Of a DNA stretch of 15,857 bases, positions 13,396 through 15,857 are shown piece by piece (the first letter of the stretch is position 1; every line of letters starts with the position of its first letter). The notes beneath the pieces were generated by a model that did no database searches, was not told the origin of the DNA, and was given only the letters and a program-made list of their open reading frames with translations. The position numbers and the translations under genes are program-made. Origin of the DNA: Actinomycetes bacterium. Lineage in GTDB: Bacteria > Actinomycetota > Actinomycetes > Actinomycetales > Beutenbergiaceae. The stretch spans positions 1-15,857 of the forward strand of contig JAJYRV010000015.1 of assembly GCA_021793935.1 (NCBI GenBank). Direction: 5' to 3'.

Positions 13396-14327
13396 TTCTC
13401 ATCCCCCTCTTCCTCTTCGCCGCCGGGTTCGGTGACGACGTGGCGGAATAGATCCGAGAGCGGTGGTTGCACGGCCGCGAATTCCCGCACCGGGGAATGC
13501 TCGAGCGCGGCGCGCAGCAGCTGTTGGGCAGCCTCGTGCGCACCCGTGGGTAACTGCACCCGCGCGTCCGGGCCATCGGTGAGGACGACGGCGCCTGGGA
13601 TGCTCGCCTGCGCGGCCCACGTCGGCGGCGCGGCGGGGGCGTCGACGCGCCACGTGGTCGTGTCGGTGTGACGTAGTTCGGCGATGGTGCCGAGGGCTAC
13701 CATTTGGCCCGCGCGGACGATCCCCACCCGATCGCATAGACGCTCCACGAGATCGAGTTGATGGGAGGAGAAAATGACTGGTACTCCCGCCTCCGCGCGT
13801 TCCCGCAGCACGTTGCTCATCACGTCAACAGCGACGGGATCGAGCCCGGAGAACGGTTCATCGAGGATGAGCAGGTCCGGGTCGTGCACGAGCGCGGAGG
13901 CGAGTTGCACGCGTTGCTGGTTCCCGAGAGATAGCTTTTGCAGTTCGTCCTCCCGGCGGGAGGCGACGCCCAGCACCTCGGTCCAATGCTCCATCGCCGC
14001 GGTGGCTGCCGTGGACGTGAGGCCGTGCAACTCGGCGAGGTAGACGAGCTGGTCGCTCACCTTCATTTTCGGATATAGGCCCCGTTCCTCGGGCATGTAC
14101 CCCACTCGGCGCCGCAGGTTGAGGTCCATCGGCCGGCCGCCGAAGGAAACCGTCCCAGAGTCAGCGGTGAGAACCCCGAGGGCGATGCGCATCGTCGTCG
14201 TCTTGCCCGCCCCGTTGGAGCCGACGAACCCGAACAGCTCCCCTTCGTTCACCGTGAATGTCATATCGGTGAGTGCACGGAGTGACCCGTATGTTTTGTT
14301 CAGGCCCGATATTTCCAGGTCTGGCAT
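13392..14327 (-). CDS. ABC exporter ATPase, NatA/YhaQ type
   Basis: This 311-residue protein has Walker A GSNGAGKT (36-43), signature LSLGNQQR (132-139), Walker B LLILDEP (152-158) and switch His189. The Q-loop region reads GYMPEERGLYPKMKV (76-90), the variant with Glu in place of Gln that marks the NatA/YhaQ branch. After the cassette (about residue 225) comes a C-terminal domain of about 85 residues ending in an acidic Glu-rich tail. It is coupled to the permease by a four-base overlap. It lies 87 nt downstream of the TetR gene, probably with its own promoter. Confidence 0.94.
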   Translation of the reverse strand: MPDLEISGLNKTYGSLRALTDMTFTVNEGELFGFVGSNGAGKTTTMRIALGVLTADSGTVSFGGRPMDLNLRRRVGYMPEERGLYPKMKVSDQLVYLAELHGLTSTAATAAMEHWTEVLGVASRREDELQKLSLGNQQRVQLASALVHDPDLLILDEPFSGLDPVAVDVMSNVLRERAEAGVPVIFSSHQLDLVERLCDRVGIVRAGQMVALGTIAELRHTDTTTWRVDAPAAPPTWAAQASIPGAVVLTDGPDARVQLPTGAHEAAQQLLRAALEHSPVREFAAVQPPLSDLFRHVVTEPGGEEEEGDEK

Positions 14328-14414
14328 CCGCTCGCCCCCGTTGGTCCTTCGTGATCTCGCCCTAATACGTGAGTCCCCACACTAGTGCATAACCTGCTCT
14401 CGGAAGCAAGTTGA
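14328..14414 (-). promoter_or_regulatory. Gap between TetR gene and NatA-like operon; possible control site
   Basis: This 87-nt AT-richer gap contains the 8-bp palindrome CACTAGTG (14380-14387) and, on the minus strand, TTGCTT (14405-14410) followed 19 bases later by TAGTGT (14380-14385). The palindrome overlaps this possible -10. A second candidate is TATTAG (14361-14366). No single promoter is convincing, but the length and base composition suggest the exporter pair can be transcribed separately from the TetR gene. Confidence 0.35.
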
Positions 14415-15056
14415 TTATTCTTGGCGAGATTTCCAGGTGCGCCCGAGCGTCGGCTCGGGTTCCATTCCCCGCAGGCCGTTCCAGGCAAGATTGACGAGGT
14501 GAGCGGCGACGATTTCCTTCGACGGCGATCGTTCTTCCAGCCACCACTGGCCGGTGAGGGCGATCATTCCCACGAGCATCTGCGCATACAGCGGCGCCGC
14601 CTCCACGTCCATTCCCCGGCGGTCGAACTGCTCGGCGAGGAGGTGCTCGACTTGCGTGGCGACGTCGCCGATGAGGGAGGAGAACGTGCCGGTGGCTTGG
14701 GCGACCGGGGAGTCCCGCACGAGGATCCGGAAGCCATCGGTGTTCTCATCGATGTAATCCAGGAGTGCGAGCGCGGCACCTTCGACCGTGATCCGCGGGT
14801 GCCGCCCCGTAGTCAGCGCCGTGGTGAGGGCGGTGAGGAGGGTCTCCACCTCGCGGTCGACGATGACGGCGTACAGCCCCTCCTTACCCCCGAAGTGCTC
14901 GTACACGACCGGCTTGGATACTTCCGCGCGGGCGGCGATCTCCTCCACGGAGGTGCCATCGAACCCCTTCTCGGCGAAGAGCGTGCGCCCGATCGTGAGG
15001 AGCTGTTCGCGGCGCTGTTGGCCCGTCATCCGTGGGCGGCGGGGGGTAGAAGTCAC
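14415..15056 (-). CDS. TetR-family transcriptional regulator
   Basis: With a GTG start at 15056 the protein is 213 residues and begins (V/M)TSTPRRPRMTGQQRREQLL, a basic arm common in actinobacterial TetR proteins. The HTH follows (IGRTLFAEKGFDGTSVEEIA then ARAEVSKPVVYEHFGGKEGL). Longer in-frame starts exist at 15074 (ATG) and 15107 (GTG), none with a ribosome site. CATGAT (15063-15068) is six bases before the GTG at 15056, so I prefer a leaderless start there. It lies upstream of the NatAB-like exporter on the same strand and on the other side of tRNA-Gln from glmU. M. tuberculosis also has a TetR gene (Rv1019) next to glmU, so it may be a conserved local regulator rather than only an exporter repressor. 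Confidence 0.88.
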   Translation of the reverse strand: MTSTPRRPRMTGQQRREQLLTIGRTLFAEKGFDGTSVEEIAARAEVSKPVVYEHFGGKEGLYAVIVDREVETLLTALTTALTTGRHPRITVEGAALALLDYIDENTDGFRILVRDSPVAQATGTFSSLIGDVATQVEHLLAEQFDRRGMDVEAAPLYAQMLVGMIALTGQWWLEERSPSKEIVAAHLVNLAWNGLRGMEPEPTLGRTWKSRQE

Positions 15057-15255
15057 GTTTCTATCATGCCGCATCGGGCTCTCGCCCGCGGGTGTGGGTG
15101 ATGTCACGGCGCCCTGACCGGTGCCAGAGTCCGTGCCGGAGCTAGGTGGGTTTTTCCTTGGAACAGCGCGGTTTCTCTGCTTCGGCCCGGAAGCGAGATG
15201 CTGCGGGATCGCCGAACCGGCGCTCTGGGCATGTCCGCGGCGGCGCCTGGGAAAT

Positions 15256-15285
15256 TTCGACGGGCTTGGTGAAACGCGCTAACAT
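15256..15285 (+). promoter_or_regulatory. Candidate promoter of tRNA-Gln
   Basis: TTCGAC (15256-15261) and TAACAT (15280-15285) are separated by 18 bp and lie 24 nt before the mature tRNA 5' end. Transcription would start near 15292, leaving a 5' leader of about 17 nt for RNase P to remove. The -10 matches four of six consensus bases. The rest of the 15057-15308 gap shows no gene that I can support. Confidence 0.45.
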
Positions 15286-15308
15286 GGCGGCACCTGCGAA
15301 ATGGGTAT

Positions 15309-15380
15309 TCCGCCCTGGTGTAATGGCAGCACGACAGCCTTTGGAGCTGTGAAGTCTAGGTTCGAATCCTGGGGGCGGAG
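15309..15380 (+). tRNA. tRNA-Gln (anticodon UUG)
   Basis: The 72-nt cloverleaf can be drawn by eye. The acceptor stem is TCCGCCC (15309-15315) with GGGCGGA (15373-15379) and discriminator G15380. The anticodon arm is ACAGC-CTTTGGA-GCTGT with anticodon TTG, reading CAA. The T arm is CTAGG-TTCGAAT-CCTGG with one G-T pair. The CCA end is not encoded. It lies just upstream of glmU. Confidence 0.96.
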
Positions 15381-15475
15381 CTGGACGGGAACCTCATGCA
15401 CCTCGGCTTCCACCTCGGGAACTGTATGAGCGAATTCGAACGGAAAATGTCGATCTCTTGGCTAGAGTGGGAGTC

Positions 15476-15857
15476 GTGAGCGAAAAGCCTGCCGCTGTCA
15501 TCATCCTTGCCGCGGGGCAGGGGACACGGATGAAATCCACGTTACCGAAGGTGTTGCACACCATCGGGGGTCGAAGCCTATTAGGGCACGTGATCACCGC
15601 CGCCCGCGGGACCGAGCCCGAGCACGTGGCGGTCGTCGTCCGCCACGACCGTGACGCCGTCGCCGCCCACGCCCGGCACGTCGATCCCGCCGTCACCATC
15701 GCCGACCAGGACGAGGTGCCGGGAACGGGGCGCGCCGCGTGGTGCGCGATGCGCGCGCTGCCCGCCGAGCTGCGGGGCCCGGTGCTCGTGCTCGCCGCCG
15801 ACGTGCCCCTGCTCAACACCGAAACTCTTTCCCACCTTCTCGCCGAGCACCGGGACG
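15476..15857 (+). CDS. glmU: GlmU, bifunctional UDP-GlcNAc synthesis enzyme, N-terminal part
   Basis: The frame is open from GTG 15476 to the window end (127 codons) and encodes the uridyltransferase domain of GlmU, which makes UDP-N-acetylglucosamine for peptidoglycan. Motifs are IILAAGQGTRMKSTLPKVLH (nucleotide-binding loop and Lys25), DQDEVPGTGRAAWCAM in the uridine-site region, and LVLAADVPLL with the Mg2+-site Asp. The usual GTGHA motif reads GTGRA here, with Arg for His. The acetyltransferase domain lies beyond the window. TAGAGT (15463-15468) lies seven bases before the GTG, and GGGAG lies between, so either a leaderless transcript or a very close SD could apply. Confidence 0.95.
   Translation, partial: MSEKPAAVIILAAGQGTRMKSTLPKVLHTIGGRSLLGHVITAARGTEPEHVAVVVRHDRDAVAAHARHVDPAVTIADQDEVPGTGRAAWCAMRALPAELRGPVLVLAADVPLLNTETLSHLLAEHRD

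Noticed and set aside
14421..15101. Plus-strand open frame of 226 codons
   Set aside because: Exact antisense shadow of the TetR gene.
15179..15194. GCTTC/GAAGC hairpin upstream of tRNA-Gln
   Set aside because: Only a five-base stem, with no T-run or gene end beside it; likely chance.
15422..15440. Palindrome CGAATTCG upstream of glmU
   Set aside because: Eight bases, no link to a convincing promoter and expected by chance; not listed as an operator.
1..15857. CRISPR array, IS element or prophage
   Set aside because: No regularly spaced repeats, transposase, integrase or long terminal inverted repeats were found on reading both strands.

Overview
The window looks like chromosome of a high-GC actinobacterium. 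All coding regions are GC-rich in the third position. The coproheme decarboxylase has the actinobacterial His/Tyr/His arrangement, several genes start with GTG or TTG, and many starts sit 6-9 nt after a -10-like hexamer (leaderless style), as is common in Actinobacteria. A tRNA-Gln next to glmU, with a TetR regulator on its other side, also fits. I cannot fix the genus. No phage, IS element or CRISPR array is visible.

Layout. 1-153: 3' end of a probable alpha/beta hydrolase (+). 157-936: GntR/FadR-type regulator (-), convergent with it. 979-3873: a three-gene class-II importer on the minus strand (FecCD permease, ATPase, lipoprotein binding protein, in transcription order). 3874-4028: divergent control region with a perfect inverted repeat. 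4029-5850: coproporphyrin ferrochelatase (cpfC) and coproheme decarboxylase (chdC/hemQ) on the plus strand, followed after a hairpin by a stand-alone ABC ATPase (6048-6878). 6960-8368: an ArsR-like regulator overlapping a membrane-anchored M23 peptidase-like protein. 8380-10440 (-): exporter cassette of TetR, ABC ATPase and ABC-2 permease with a clear palindromic operator. 10517-11667: divergent pair of a small membrane protein (-) and a PIG-L/LmbE deacetylase (+) whose promoters nearly touch. 11676-15056 (-): second exporter cassette of TetR, NatA-like ATPase and NatB-like permease, with a MarR regulator at its downstream end. 15309-15380: tRNA-Gln(UUG). 15476 to the end: 5' part of glmU.

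How the genes work together. The importer and the last two enzymes of the coproporphyrin-dependent heme pathway share one divergent control region, and no earlier heme gene is present here. Either heme/iron uptake is balanced against heme completion, or the organism imports a porphyrin (coproporphyrin or coproheme) and finishes it to heme. The second reading is the most interesting hypothesis in the window. The two TetR-ABC-2 cassettes look like inducible drug or lipid exporters. Seven protein genes, including all five DNA-binding regulators, have -10-like hexamers placed so that the transcript would begin at or within a few nucleotides of the start codon; glmU may be an eighth.
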